The translations under genes were made by a program, and so were the position numbers. Positions 42,096-51,200 of a DNA stretch of 64,000 bases are shown one piece after another. The notes beneath the pieces are model-generated. The model was not told the DNA's origin. It saw only the letters and a list, made by a program, of their open reading frames with translations, and searched no databases. Origin of the DNA: Pseudaminobacter salicylatoxidans (GTDB lineage: Bacteria > Pseudomonadota > Alphaproteobacteria > Rhizobiales > Rhizobiaceae); contig NZ_QGGG01000009.1 of NCBI RefSeq assembly GCF_003148475.1, positions 124,001-188,000 of the forward strand. Direction: 5' to 3'. Numbering within the stretch: position 1 is the stretch's first letter; every line of letters starts with the position of its first letter.

Positions 42096-42509
42096 TTATG
42101 AGCGCGGGTTAATGTGTTCGCTGCCGGCAGTTTGCCTGCAATCGCAGATTGCCCCGTTTTCAAGGGGAAACCGATCCGCCCAGTCGCGCATTTCGGTCAC
42201 GAAAGCCAGTTGCCGCTCCAGAGTTCGGAGACGCGCTTCATAGCGCATCATCGCATCCGTCAGTTCATCCACGATCAATGACATGGCCGGGTCCGGGCGG
42301 TCGTTTTCGAGTGACTGCTGGGAGAAGGCCGCGCGCTCCATCGTGCTTTCATGACGCGCACGCAGCCCGTCGCGCTCGCGCGTGATGGCGGTGCGGAAAT
42401 CATCAAGAAAGCCGCATAATTTGGCGATGCGCTGCACATCGGTCTCGTCGTCCCGTTGCTTGCTCCGGACCCGGAACGGCCCGGCTGTGCGGATTTTGAA
42501 CCATGCCAT
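42096..42509 (-). CDS. Uncharacterised coiled-coil protein within the exo locus
   Basis: A 137-aa soluble protein starting MAWFKIRT, with an AAGGAGG ribosome binding site 10 bases upstream. About residues 28-125 are predicted helical: a first heptad-like stretch (FLDDFRTAITRERDGLRARHE) and a second (YEARLRTLERQLAFVTEM), linked by a loop with acidic and Asn/Asp residues. The C-terminus carries two Cys (AICDCRQ). No signal peptide or membrane helix is present. The start follows exoB by 25 bp on the same strand, so it is probably co-transcribed with exoT-exoB. I do not recognise the family and see no equivalent in the classical exo gene list; a scaffold or regulator of the assembly complex is possible. 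Confidence 0.7.
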   Translation of the reverse strand: MAWFKIRTAGPFRVRSKQRDDETDVQRIAKLCGFLDDFRTAITRERDGLRARHESTMERAAFSQQSLENDRPDPAMSLIVDELTDAMMRYEARLRTLERQLAFVTEMRDWADRFPLENGAICDCRQTAGSEHINPRS

Positions 42510-42534
42510 GACAAAGTCCCCTCCTTGATCGCCT

Positions 42535-43527
42535 CTATTCCGCCGCGGCAGCTGCGGTGCCGGTTTGCGCGTGCCAGTTCCATGCTGTGCGTACGATCGA
42601 ATCGAGATCGTGGTGAGGCTTCCATCCGAGCACGGCGCCGGCCCTGGCGTTTTCGGCGACCAGCGCCGGCGCGTCGCCGGGCCTGCGCGCCTCATAACGC
42701 ATCGCGAATGGTCGTCCGGAAATGCGTTGGACCGTGGCCAGCAGCTCCTGCACGGTCGTGCCATGCCCGGTGCCGAGATTCAGTGCCGTGCTTTCGCCGC
42801 CATCGAGCAGATATTCCACCGCCCGCCCATGCGCGTCGGCCAGGTCCGCAACATGGACGAAGTCGCGGATGCAGGTGCCGTCACGCGTGTCGTAATCGGT
42901 CCCGAATATGCTGAACCCGGCGCGCTGGCCGAGTGCTGCCTCGATCGCCAGCGGAACAGCATGCGTTTCGGGCGTATGCCGCTCGCCGATGCGCCCTTCC
43001 GGGTCCGCGCCGGCGGCATTGAAGTAGCGCAGCACCACCGAGCGGAACCCCTGATGGCGGTCGAGGTCCGCCAACATCTGCTCGACGATGAGCTTGCTGC
43101 GCCCATAGGGATTGATCGGGTCCTGCGGATGCGTCTCGTCCATGGGCAGGCTCCGAGGCTGGCCATAGGTCGCGCAGGTGGACGAAAAGACGAGCTTGTC
43201 GACACCGGCCTCCCGTGCCGCCAGCAGCAGGCTCAGCGTTCCCGCCACATTGTTGTCGAAGAAGGCAGCGGGCGCCCGCACCGATTCGCCCACTTCTATG
43301 AGGGCTGCAAAATGCACGATCGCCGCGGGCCGGTAGGCCTTCAGCACTGCGGCCAGCCGTTCCCGGTCGCGTATGTCGCCGTGTTCGAGCGGTCCCCATT
43401 GGACGAACTCGGCATGGCCGTTGGAGAGATTGTCATAGACGACCGGCGTGAAGCCGCGTTCGGCAAGGTCCAGGCAGGTATGCGAACCGATGTAACCGGC
43501 GCCGCCGGCGACGAGGATGTTGGACAT
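42535..43527 (-). CDS. exoB: UDP-glucose 4-epimerase
   Basis: Makes UDP-galactose for the first sugar of succinoglycan. The extended-SDR protein (330 aa from ATG 43527; the longer open frame merely runs into exoT antisense sequence) has GGAGYIGSH for NAD binding, the catalytic Ser/Thr region FSSTCATYG and the YxxxK motif in NPYGRSKLI, then RYFNAAGADPEGRIGE and RDFVHVADLA. It lies 14 bp after exoT and 25 bp before the coiled-coil gene. In S. meliloti exoB is at the far end of the locus beside exoZ, so its position here is rearranged. Confidence 0.95.
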   Translation of the reverse strand: MSNILVAGGAGYIGSHTCLDLAERGFTPVVYDNLSNGHAEFVQWGPLEHGDIRDRERLAAVLKAYRPAAIVHFAALIEVGESVRAPAAFFDNNVAGTLSLLLAAREAGVDKLVFSSTCATYGQPRSLPMDETHPQDPINPYGRSKLIVEQMLADLDRHQGFRSVVLRYFNAAGADPEGRIGERHTPETHAVPLAIEAALGQRAGFSIFGTDYDTRDGTCIRDFVHVADLADAHGRAVEYLLDGGESTALNLGTGHGTTVQELLATVQRISGRPFAMRYEARRPGDAPALVAENARAGAVLGWKPHHDLDSIVRTAWNWHAQTGTAAAAAE

Positions 43528-43541
43528 GCAGTTCCTTTCGA

Positions 43542-45044
43542 TCAGGTTTCCTGTCGGTTTTCGCTTGCGGGCATCGCGTTTCGCTGCTGCATGAGTTCGA
43601 ACAGTTTCCTGAGGAGCTCGCGTTCGGTCAGGACAAGCAGCAGGCCGTAAATGACCGCGCCTGCGGCGGCGCCCACCGCCGCCTGCGACAGCGCGTTCCA
43701 CCAAAGGCCGCCCGGCAGGTCGGCCTTCACATGCTCGAGCATGTAGCGCACCGCGACAGCCATGATGATGGAGGCAACCATTGGGCGCGTCGTCACATAG
43801 AAGCTGGAAAGGAATGCCGTGCCGCTGGTGCGGAAGACAGCCCATGAATAGAAGACCAGCGTGATCGCATTGGCCACGCACAGCCATATCATGGCGGCAT
43901 GGAGGCCGCCGGTGACGGCGCCGTAGCTGACAAGGCCATAGACGAGTGCGGCGCGCAGCATCGCCACCCACCACAGCACGTCGGATCGGCCCGCCCCTTT
44001 GAGGAAGGGGATATAGGTGCTGCAGGGCGACATGATGCCTTTCGAGACGGCGAGCAGGCCGAGCACGGGCCAGGCGTGGACCCATTGCGGGCCAAAGATC
44101 AGGAACATTCCCGGTTCCGCCACCGCCCAGAGGCCGAACATCATCGGTGCCAGCGCCACGGTCGTGACCTGCGTGCTCAGCATCAGGGCGTCGGTGCGGC
44201 GGCGCGGATCGTCGTTCATATGGCTGAAGACCGGGAACAGCACGCCCATCAGCCCCGCCAGCAGCACCTGATTGGGGATGCTGGAAAAGCGGTTGGCAGC
44301 CGAATAGGCGCCGGCATCGGCAAGCCCCAGATGCCGTGACACCACCACCAGCGGCGACTGGAAGGTGATGAAGTTGAAGATTTCCGAGCCCATGATGCCG
44401 AGGCTGTAGCGGGTGAGCGCGCCAACCTTGGCCAGAGACAAGACTAATCTCGGCCGGTAGCCGGTGGCGTGGAAGAGTCCGCCCAGCCGCACGATCGCCG
44501 ACACGAATAGCTGTGCCACGAGAGACCATACGCCGAAACCGAGCAAGGCGAGACCGACGGCCGTTATCGCTCCGACCGATTCGGAAAAGACACTCCAGCC
44601 GGCGTCCTTCCGGAATTCCATGCGCCGCGCCAACAAGGAATAGGCGACATCGCCGCACAATTGCAGTGGCACCAGCAGGGCCATCACCTTGAGCAGATAG
44701 GCGGCCTCCTGTGCGCCAAGCCACCCGGCGAAGGGCAAGGCCCAGATGTAGATACAGGCAGCCATCGCCGCCGCGACCACGAGATTGACCCAGAAGACGG
44801 AATGCACCGTCTCGGCGTCCTCCTCCCGTTCGAGGATGAGCGAAGCCGAAAGCCCGGCGCTGCCGATCATGGTGAGGAACATCACCACCGTCTGGGCGAC
44901 GGCGACCACTCCGAACTCCTGCGGGCTGAGGATGCGCGCAAGGATCGGGACGGTGACAAATTTCAGCCCGAATGTGCTGGTCTTGGAAAGCACGCTCCAG
45001 CCGACGCTGTTTGTCACGGTTCTCAGGTTAACTGTCGTTGGCAT
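43542..45044 (-). CDS. exoT: Wzx-like flippase for succinoglycan repeat units
   Basis: Polytopic membrane protein (500 aa, about 12-14 helices) of the polysaccharide transporter/MOP superfamily. The N-terminal VGWSVLSKTSTFGLKFVTVPILARILSP is typical, with a conserved LGLADAGAYSAANRF region after the middle helices. It would flip the lipid-linked octasaccharide across the inner membrane for polymerisation by ExoQ. It is the first gene of the long minus-strand run that continues through exoB to exoP, and it diverges from exoW across 117 bp that must hold both promoters. Confidence 0.9.
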   Translation of the reverse strand: MPTTVNLRTVTNSVGWSVLSKTSTFGLKFVTVPILARILSPQEFGVVAVAQTVVMFLTMIGSAGLSASLILEREEDAETVHSVFWVNLVVAAAMAACIYIWALPFAGWLGAQEAAYLLKVMALLVPLQLCGDVAYSLLARRMEFRKDAGWSVFSESVGAITAVGLALLGFGVWSLVAQLFVSAIVRLGGLFHATGYRPRLVLSLAKVGALTRYSLGIMGSEIFNFITFQSPLVVVSRHLGLADAGAYSAANRFSSIPNQVLLAGLMGVLFPVFSHMNDDPRRRTDALMLSTQVTTVALAPMMFGLWAVAEPGMFLIFGPQWVHAWPVLGLLAVSKGIMSPCSTYIPFLKGAGRSDVLWWVAMLRAALVYGLVSYGAVTGGLHAAMIWLCVANAITLVFYSWAVFRTSGTAFLSSFYVTTRPMVASIIMAVAVRYMLEHVKADLPGGLWWNALSQAAVGAAAGAVIYGLLLVLTERELLRKLFELMQQRNAMPASENRQET

Positions 45045-45161
45045 GGACGAGCGCCGTTCCTTTCGAGATCGGACTCAGTTCGTCAGCGAGCCCTGCGGGG
45101 GGCACCGACCGGAATTCACCGGGACCCGAGCGGTCACCTAGACTCCTGAAGGCGCGAAAAA

Positions 45162-46121
45162 ATGACGAAGTGCACTGTCATCATTCCCTACTACCAGCGA
45201 GAGCCCGGAATCCTGGCCCGCGCGCTGCGATCCGTCCTTGCGCAAACCCATCCGGATTTCGATGTGATCGTCGTCGACGACGCCTCGCCATTGCCTGCCG
45301 ACAACGACCTGCAGGAATTTTCCCTGGAAGAGCGAGCGCGAATTACCGTTATAAAACAACCGAATGCCGGCCCCGGTGGGGCACGCAACATGGGGTTGGA
45401 CCATGTGCCGGCGGATAACCCCTATGCCGCCTTCCTCGATTCCGACGACGAGTGGATGCCCGACCATCTGAAGAACGCCGTGGCGGCCATGTCACTTTTT
45501 GATGCGGACTGTTACTGGGCTTCGATCGGAGGTGGCGAGGAATTCTACTATCACTTCGGCGTCGCCGACCTCGCGGGCACCACAGACATGGTGCGCCTAA
45601 GCGACGATCCACCCATCGTCGAGCTTCCCGATCTTGCCGGCACTATGCTAAGAAACTGGAGCTTTCTGCACCTGTCCTGCATGGTCATCGGCACGAAGCT
45701 GGTGCGCAACATCCGCTTCGAGGCGGCCCTCAGGCTCGCGGCCGAAGACGTGCTTTTCTTCTACGATTGTGTGCGCAACGCCACCCGAACCGTGCTGTCA
45801 GAAGAAAACGGCGCCGTGCGTGGCGAGGGCATCAACATATTCCACGGCATGGACAGTGATTCGCCGCTGTTCCTGAAGCAGCAGTTCAACACCTGGGTGG
45901 CGCTGGATCATCTGGAAAGCCGTTTCCCCCACCGCGCCGAGGACAGGGCCTCGATCGAGTCCTACAAGCAGACCGCGCGCAACCAGGCGCTCTGGGGGCA
46001 GGCGCGGCTGGTGAAGGCGCATAAGGCGCCGCAACTGAAGCAGCTTGCGCAATGGGCGTGGCGCGATCCGAAGATATTGCGCAGCGCCGTTCAACTCGCC
46101 GTCGGCAAGATCGCCAAATAG
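45162..46121 (+). CDS. exoW: Succinoglycan glycosyltransferase ExoW
   Basis: GT2-family enzyme (319 aa). The GT-A core is CTVIIPYYQREPGILARAL, IVVDDASPLPADND, PNAGPGGARNMGLD and the metal motif LDSDDEW. ExoW adds the terminal (seventh or eighth) glucose in beta-1,3 linkage, the residue that later receives pyruvate. The partner gene exoV follows 13 bp downstream, as expected. The gene diverges from exoT; in S. meliloti exoT, exoW and exoV also cluster together. Confidence 0.9.
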   Translation: MTKCTVIIPYYQREPGILARALRSVLAQTHPDFDVIVVDDASPLPADNDLQEFSLEERARITVIKQPNAGPGGARNMGLDHVPADNPYAAFLDSDDEWMPDHLKNAVAAMSLFDADCYWASIGGGEEFYYHFGVADLAGTTDMVRLSDDPPIVELPDLAGTMLRNWSFLHLSCMVIGTKLVRNIRFEAALRLAAEDVLFFYDCVRNATRTVLSEENGAVRGEGINIFHGMDSDSPLFLKQQFNTWVALDHLESRFPHRAEDRASIESYKQTARNQALWGQARLVKAHKAPQLKQLAQWAWRDPKILRSAVQLAVGKIAK

Positions 46122-46134
46122 GAGGAGGAACGTC

Positions 46135-47085
46135 ATGCATCCCTTCTACTGGGAATCCGCGCACGGCAATTTCGGCGACGACCTCAACCTGTGGCTCTGG
46201 GATTTTCTGCTGCCCGGCCTGCGCGACGTCCACCCTGAAACCCTTCTGGTGGGGGTCGGCACCGTGCTCAACGAGGCACTGTTGCCTCCGCGCGTAAAGA
46301 AACTCGTCGTCGGCAGTGGCTTCGGCTATGGCAGCGCGCCAAATCTTGCCGATGCCGAGGAATGGGACGTACGCGCCGTGCGCGGACCGTTGACGGCGCG
46401 CAAGATTGGGCTGGCCGAACGGCTCGGCATCGTGGACCCGGCCGTGATGGTGGCCGAAATGCCGGAATTCCGGAATCTGCCGAAAAACGGCGGCGCGATC
46501 TTCGTGCCGCATTGGGAATCGACGGTCGGCGGTATCTGGCCGATGGTGTGCCGGGAAGCCGGCCTGTCCTATGTTGACCCCTGCGGTGAGGCGAAAAGCG
46601 TGATCGGCAAAATCGCGCAAGCCGAACTGGTGGTGGCCGAATCGATGCATGCCGCCATCCTGGCCGATGCGTTCCGCGTGCCCTGGGTCGCGGTGACGAC
46701 CTCGCAGAGCATCAACAGTTTCAAGTGGCAGGACTGGGCGGCATCGCTCGGCGTTCGCTACGAGCCGAGACTGGTTCCGATTTCCTCGCGTGCCGAGGCG
46801 ATTACGAAAGGCGCCCGCTTCTGGGGCATCAGCTTCAAGGGGCGCGTACACGCGCCCGAAGCCCCTTGTGGGCCGGGCACATCGGAAACCATGCTCATGG
46901 AACGGCCGGAAGAGCCTGTCTCGGCGCTGCGTTCCGCGGCCAAGAAGCTGATGGCCGCCCCGTCCATCCTGGCGCTGCGACAGGCGCGCAAGGCCGAACC
47001 GCAGCTTAGCGCCGACCAGGTGCTTGCCGGGAAAAAGGACCAGTTTCGCGAAGTGCTCGCGGACATACACAGAGACTATTTCTGA
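46135..47085 (+). CDS. exoV: Succinoglycan pyruvyltransferase ExoV
   Basis: Polysaccharide pyruvyl transferase (316 aa from ATG 46135, right after a GGAGGAGGAA binding site). It uses phosphoenolpyruvate to ketalise the terminal glucose. Family marks are YWESAHGNFGDDLN at the N-terminus, VGVGTVLNE, VGSGFGYG, VRGPLTARKIGL and VVAESMHAAILADAFRVPW. It is coupled to exoW. Its last 10 bases overlap the 3' end of the convergent exoU gene, so the two transcripts are complementary at their ends. Confidence 0.93.
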   Translation: MHPFYWESAHGNFGDDLNLWLWDFLLPGLRDVHPETLLVGVGTVLNEALLPPRVKKLVVGSGFGYGSAPNLADAEEWDVRAVRGPLTARKIGLAERLGIVDPAVMVAEMPEFRNLPKNGGAIFVPHWESTVGGIWPMVCREAGLSYVDPCGEAKSVIGKIAQAELVVAESMHAAILADAFRVPWVAVTTSQSINSFKWQDWAASLGVRYEPRLVPISSRAEAITKGARFWGISFKGRVHAPEAPCGPGTSETMLMERPEEPVSALRSAAKKLMAAPSILALRQARKAEPQLSADQVLAGKKDQFREVLADIHRDYF

Positions 47086-48083
47086 GCCACAATGCGCGCT
47101 GGAAGCAGGTAGCGATGAGGCATCGGGCCTGATGCGGCCCGCTCGCCCTGTTTGCCCCGGAACGCCTCCAGCTTGTCGGCGGCCACGCCGCCGACGATTG
47201 CCGGCAGGGTGGAGGGGCGTGTCAACGCGCCGAGGCTGGCGCGTAGCAGGCCGCTCCCGGCCTTGCGGTCGAGGAAATGACGCAGTTCGTAGCGGCCGCG
47301 CACATGGCGTTCATGGCGCATCAGCGCCGCGCGCGCGGCATCCGGAACGGTTGCCGAAGCCAGCATGTCGCGGTCGGCTTCATAGAGGCGTTTCAGATCT
47401 TCCGTGCGGTGGCGGCCGCTCAGCGAATCGGCGCGTACCACCGCGCCATAGCCGCACCCATGCACGATTTTGTAACGCGCCCCGTTGAGCAGCGCCCGCG
47501 CATAGAGGTCGTAATCCTCACCAAGGCGCAGGCCCTCCTGATAACGCAGGCCATGCAGGTCGAGGAAGGCGCGCCGCATCACGGGTTTGAGGAAACCGAT
47601 TTCACCGCGCGAGGCGCCGCGCCGGGAAATATTGCCATCGACGAAGCTCTCGATATCGAGGAAGCGTGGCGCGGCCTCGAAGCGAGGCACCTGCGGCTCG
47701 GTGTGAGATGCGCTGCGCTCGTCGATGAAGACGATATTGTCCGCGACGAAGTCCCAGTCCTGTCCGTCGAGCATGGTGTCGAAGCGGCCAGGCAAAAAGA
47801 AGTCATCGGCATCCAGTATGGCGATGAGCGGGGCGCGTGAATCGGCGATAGCCCGGTTCCTGGCATGGGCCGGGCCCTGGTTGTGGTCGAGCCGGATGAT
47901 GTGGAGACGCCCGCTGCCGTCATCAGCGGCGAGAGATGCTTCGGCCGTGGCGTCGCCCGAGCCGTCATCCACCACGACGACCTCGCTGACACGCATCTCG
48001 CGCAAGGCGGAAGTGACCGCGCGCGCGATCGTCGTCTGGGCGTTTCTGGCGGCGATGATGACGCAGACGGTGGAAGTTGCCAT
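47076..48083 (-). CDS. exoU: Succinoglycan glycosyltransferase ExoU
   Basis: GT2-family enzyme (335 aa from ATG 48083, with AGGAG six bases upstream). It shows VCVIIAARNAQTTIARAV, VVVDDGSGDATAEAS, HNQGPAHARNRAI and the DxD region AILDADDFFLPGRFD, then GEDYDLYARALLNGA. ExoU adds the sixth sugar, the first of the side chain extension. It is convergent with exoV, overlapping by 10 bp, and follows exoX on the same strand after a 158-bp gap. The gap holds only an open, Pro-rich stretch that I do not regard as coding. Confidence 0.87.
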   Translation of the reverse strand: MATSTVCVIIAARNAQTTIARAVTSALREMRVSEVVVVDDGSGDATAEASLAADDGSGRLHIIRLDHNQGPAHARNRAIADSRAPLIAILDADDFFLPGRFDTMLDGQDWDFVADNIVFIDERSASHTEPQVPRFEAAPRFLDIESFVDGNISRRGASRGEIGFLKPVMRRAFLDLHGLRYQEGLRLGEDYDLYARALLNGARYKIVHGCGYGAVVRADSLSGRHRTEDLKRLYEADRDMLASATVPDAARAALMRHERHVRGRYELRHFLDRKAGSGLLRASLGALTRPSTLPAIVGGVAADKLEAFRGKQGERAASGPMPHRYLLPARIVAQK

Positions 48084-48241
48084 GTCGGGCTCCTGCTTGC
48101 AGCATTCAAGATCGGCCGCGTCTCCGCAGCCTTCACACGCCCCCAGCCCGCCGGCCGAGGTGACGGCTGGCGCATGCCCATTCACAGTCTCACAAGGCGA
48201 TTTGATGACGGGGGGCGAGGATACCGGGGCAGCGCCGGCGA

Positions 48242-48532
48242 TCAGGGCAGGCGCGAGCGCCCGACGCCGGACAAGGGCGAGGCCTTGCCTTTCGGCTTGC
48301 CGCCTTCCGTCAGGGCCGGCTCGTCGCTGGAAGCGTTGCCGGCATGCTTTCCCGAGGCACCATGGCGCCAGACCATGAACAGCACCGCCACAAAATAACC
48401 GACCTGGATCAGCACGGCGCAGATGACGGTGTTGACGACTGTGGTCCACACCGATTGCGTGATCGCGTAATTCGCTATCGCGAATACGATCATGGCAATG
48501 GCGAATCCACGAAGGAACAGCAGAAAGGACAT
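48242..48532 (-). CDS. exoX: Exopolysaccharide production repressor ExoX
   Basis: Small inner-membrane protein of the ExoX/SyrA family (96 aa from ATG 48532). It has two hydrophobic helices, FLRGFAIAMIVFAIANYA and VCAVLIQVGYFVAVLFMVW in spirit (here ICAVLIQVGYFVAVLF), and a basic hydrophilic tail rich in Gly, Lys and Ser. In rhizobia ExoX acts post-translationally against ExoY, and a high exoX dose lowers succinoglycan. It sits beside exoY as in S. meliloti, divergent across a 605-bp AT-rich region. Confidence 0.85.
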   Translation of the reverse strand: MSFLLFLRGFAIAMIVFAIANYAITQSVWTTVVNTVICAVLIQVGYFVAVLFMVWRHGASGKHAGNASSDEPALTEGGKPKGKASPLSGVGRSRLP

Positions 48533-49137
48533 GCTATTTCTTCGCGCTGTCGACATGCTGCGTTGTTGTAATTCCTTCGCCCAAATCGCACTCCCGCCAA
48601 GCCGAGCGTAGATTTAACTCATCATCGACCCATTCGGACCCGTCTGTTTCAGGGGCCTGAAGCCTCGAATTCCCAATAGCCCGTACATTGGACAGTATAA
48701 GAATTCCGGCAATTCGGCGCAACACGGCGCATGGGGCGGATATTTGGCTGCCTGACCATTGGCGTGAAGCCACAATGAGCAGTTGGATTGCCAACGATCT
48801 TGCCGGTCGAACGCACCTCGGCAGGGGTACGAATTTTGCAGGAAGTTGGCTTGCCTGTAATCTGAATAAAATTTGACGAACATGGAATAATTTCAAATTA
48901 ATCAAATTATTGATTTTAATCATCAAGATGTTTACTTGGCTATCATAGTAATATTTTCGGGATTCATTGAGTGTATTCGGTGGTTTCGCGCAATGTTTCC
49001 CGTGGTCACAAAATATGACTGATGGATCGCCAAAGCGACCGATTTTCATCACAGACGCGACATATCCAGCGCCCTATTGTCCGCGTGCTGCGGTGCAGTA
49101 TTCAATCACGTTACTATTTTTCGTGGAGTAACAGGAC
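48533..49137. promoter_or_regulatory. AT-rich divergent exoX-exoY regulatory region
   Basis: This 605-bp gap has no credible gene. The part from 48865 to 48965 is strikingly AT-rich for this genome and contains TTGACG at 48873-48878, followed at an 18-base spacing by ATTAAT, a possible promoter. A dyad AATCA-AATTAT-TGATT lies at 48900-48915. In rhizobia this interval is controlled by MucR and by ExoS/ChvI; I cannot place their sites exactly here. Confidence 0.55.
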
Positions 49138-49815
49138 ATGAGGTACGCCGCCAGATTGGCCAGCAGATTCTCGCCCCGATCGCGGGCGGAAGCGCCTTCT
49201 GCGATAGGGGGCGCTCTCAAGCGCAGTTTCGACATAGCCGCCGCACTGGCGGGGATCGTGTTGATCAGCCCGCTGCTTGTGATGTTGGCGGCGCTCGTAA
49301 AATTCTCCGACGGAGGCGCCGTGGTCTACGGCCATCGCCGGATCGGCCACAACGGCACCGTTTTCCGGTGCTGGAAGTTCCGCACAATGGTTCAAAATGG
49401 TGACGAGGTCCTGGCCGCGCATCTGGCCGCCAATCCGGGTGACCGGGAAGAATGGAACGCAACCCGCAAGCTGCAGAACGATCCGCGCGTCACGCGCGTC
49501 GGAGCGGTCCTGCGCAAACTGTCGCTCGATGAGCTGCCCCAGATCGTCAACATCCTGCGCGGCGAAATGAGCTTCGTGGGGCCCCGTCCCGTGGTGAAGG
49601 ACGAGCTGGAACTTTACGGCAAGGCCGCCAGCTTCTACCTGCGGTCACGCCCCGGACTGACGGGACTTTGGCAGGTGAGTGGCCGCAACGACGTGTCCTA
49701 CGATACCCGCGTCGCCTTCGACCGGCACTATGTCGAGAACTGGTCGTTTGCGTCTGACCTCAAAATCCTCATCCGAACCGTTCCGGCGGTGTTCGCCTCG
49801 CGTGGAAGCTACTGA
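49138..49815 (+). CDS. exoY: Succinoglycan initiating galactosyl-1-phosphate transferase ExoY
   Basis: Polyprenyl-phosphate hexose-1-phosphate transferase (225 aa) that starts each repeat by moving galactose-1-phosphate to the lipid carrier. An N-terminal membrane helix (about 28-55, LKRSFDIAAALAGIVLISPLL) is followed by the catalytic domain with KFRTMV, the conserved KLSLDELPQIVNILRGEMSFVGPRPV in which the DE pair and PRP are essential, and RPGLTGLWQVSGR. It is the first gene of exoYFQ(Z) and the target of ExoX control. Confidence 0.95.
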   Translation: MRYAARLASRFSPRSRAEAPSAIGGALKRSFDIAAALAGIVLISPLLVMLAALVKFSDGGAVVYGHRRIGHNGTVFRCWKFRTMVQNGDEVLAAHLAANPGDREEWNATRKLQNDPRVTRVGAVLRKLSLDELPQIVNILRGEMSFVGPRPVVKDELELYGKAASFYLRSRPGLTGLWQVSGRNDVSYDTRVAFDRHYVENWSFASDLKILIRTVPAVFASRGSY

Positions 49816-49867
49816 GTCCCCGGAGTCTCGGCTTCGCGCATCGCAAAAGGACGGCAGAAACTTGAAA

Positions 49868-51154
49868 ATGCTCCCCGCAAACCGTTTTGTTCCCCCATCA
49901 ATCAGCGCCTTTCTCGGCGCGGCGCTCCTGCTGATAGCATCCTTGGTCGCGACCGCTGCGCCGGCTGCACAGACCGATGGCGGCTATGTGCTGGACACGA
50001 TGGACCGGCTGCGCGTGCGCATTGCCGAATGGCAGAGCGCGGAGGGTGCGCTGCGCGACTGGGCAATCCTGAATGGCGACTATGTCGTTGGTCCCTCGGG
50101 AGACATCTCCATGCCTTTCGTCGGCGAACTGGCTGCCCGTGGCCGGTCCACGGCGGAGCTGGCTTCGGCCATAGGCGAGCAGCTTCAGCAGAAGCTCGGC
50201 CTGCCGGACCGGCCGGAGGCCTCGGTGGAGATCGCCGAGTTCCGGCCGATCTTCATTGCCGGTGACGTGCAGACGCCGGGCAAATATCCTTACGATCCGC
50301 AGCTTACCGTTCTGAAGGCCCTGAGTCTGGCCGGCGGCTTGCGCCGCTCCGATTCGGCGGGGCTCGGTGGCCCGCGCGATTTCGTTAACGCGCAGGGCAA
50401 TTATGATGTGCTGGTCGCGCAGCGAAACGGCCTGCTCGCCCGTCGCGCTCGCCTCGTTGCCGAGGCTGAGGGCAAGGACGACATCGTGTTCCCCGATGAA
50501 CTCGGCAAGAGCGACGCCGGGCGCAAGCTGATGAATGACGAGAAAGCCCTGATGGCGGCGCGGGAAAAGCGGCTGCGGCTGCAGCTTTCGGCGCTCGACG
50601 ATCTCAAGAAGCTGCTCCAGTCCGAGATCGAATCGCTCCAGCAGAAGATCACGACCCAGACGCGGCAACTCGATCTGGCGCGCAATGAACTGAAGAGCAT
50701 CGGCAACCTGCAGGAAAAGGGTCTGGTGGTGAACCAGCGTATCCTGTCGCTTGAGCAGAGCAATGCCGAGCTCGAGGGCAAGATCCTTGACATGGAGACG
50801 GCGAGCCTGCGCGCCAAGCAGGATATTGCCAAGGCGGCCCAGGATGCCATCAGCCTTCAGAACGACCGCGAGACGGAGATCGCGCGGGATCGCCAACAGG
50901 CGGAAGCCGATCTCAACGAGGTCAGCGTGAAGATGGGCATGTATGCGGGATTGATGACCGAAGCGCTGGGCAGAGCCCCGCAGGCAGCCGCCACCGCCGC
51001 ATCCGCGACAGCTTCCGCACCGACGATACACTACAAGATCGTGCGCAGCGCGAACGGCAAATCCAGTGAAACCGAGGCGCAGGAGGACACTCCCGTTCGT
51101 CCGGGAGACGTGATCAAGGTCGAGGTCGCCGCACCCCAGGTGAACTCGAACTGA
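49868..51154 (+). CDS. exoF: Outer-membrane polysaccharide export / periplasmic protein ExoF
   Basis: Wza-like export protein (428 aa from ATG 49868; a TTG at 49862 is in frame). The signal peptide ends near AAPAAQ. The polysaccharide export domain (ILNGDYVVGPSGDISMPFVGEL) is followed by a SLBB-type segment (FIAGDVQTPGKYPYDPQLTVLKALSLAGGL). A long coiled coil follows (about 180-380), with heptads around EIESLQQKITTQTRQLDLA. ExoF is required at an early step in succinoglycan assembly and export. The longer open frame upstream belongs to exoY antisense or offset sequence. Confidence 0.93.
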   Translation: MLPANRFVPPSISAFLGAALLLIASLVATAAPAAQTDGGYVLDTMDRLRVRIAEWQSAEGALRDWAILNGDYVVGPSGDISMPFVGELAARGRSTAELASAIGEQLQQKLGLPDRPEASVEIAEFRPIFIAGDVQTPGKYPYDPQLTVLKALSLAGGLRRSDSAGLGGPRDFVNAQGNYDVLVAQRNGLLARRARLVAEAEGKDDIVFPDELGKSDAGRKLMNDEKALMAAREKRLRLQLSALDDLKKLLQSEIESLQQKITTQTRQLDLARNELKSIGNLQEKGLVVNQRILSLEQSNAELEGKILDMETASLRAKQDIAKAAQDAISLQNDRETEIARDRQQAEADLNEVSVKMGMYAGLMTEALGRAPQAAATAASATASAPTIHYKIVRSANGKSSETEAQEDTPVRPGDVIKVEVAAPQVNSN

Positions 51155-51200
51155 AGCCGACCGCGCAAAGCGTGCGGCCCGGCTGCGAGCGGAATTCGAG

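Noticed and set aside
48688-48876. 62-codon open frame in the exoX-exoY gap
   Set aside because: Lies in a known type of regulatory interval, has no ribosome binding site and no recognisable product.
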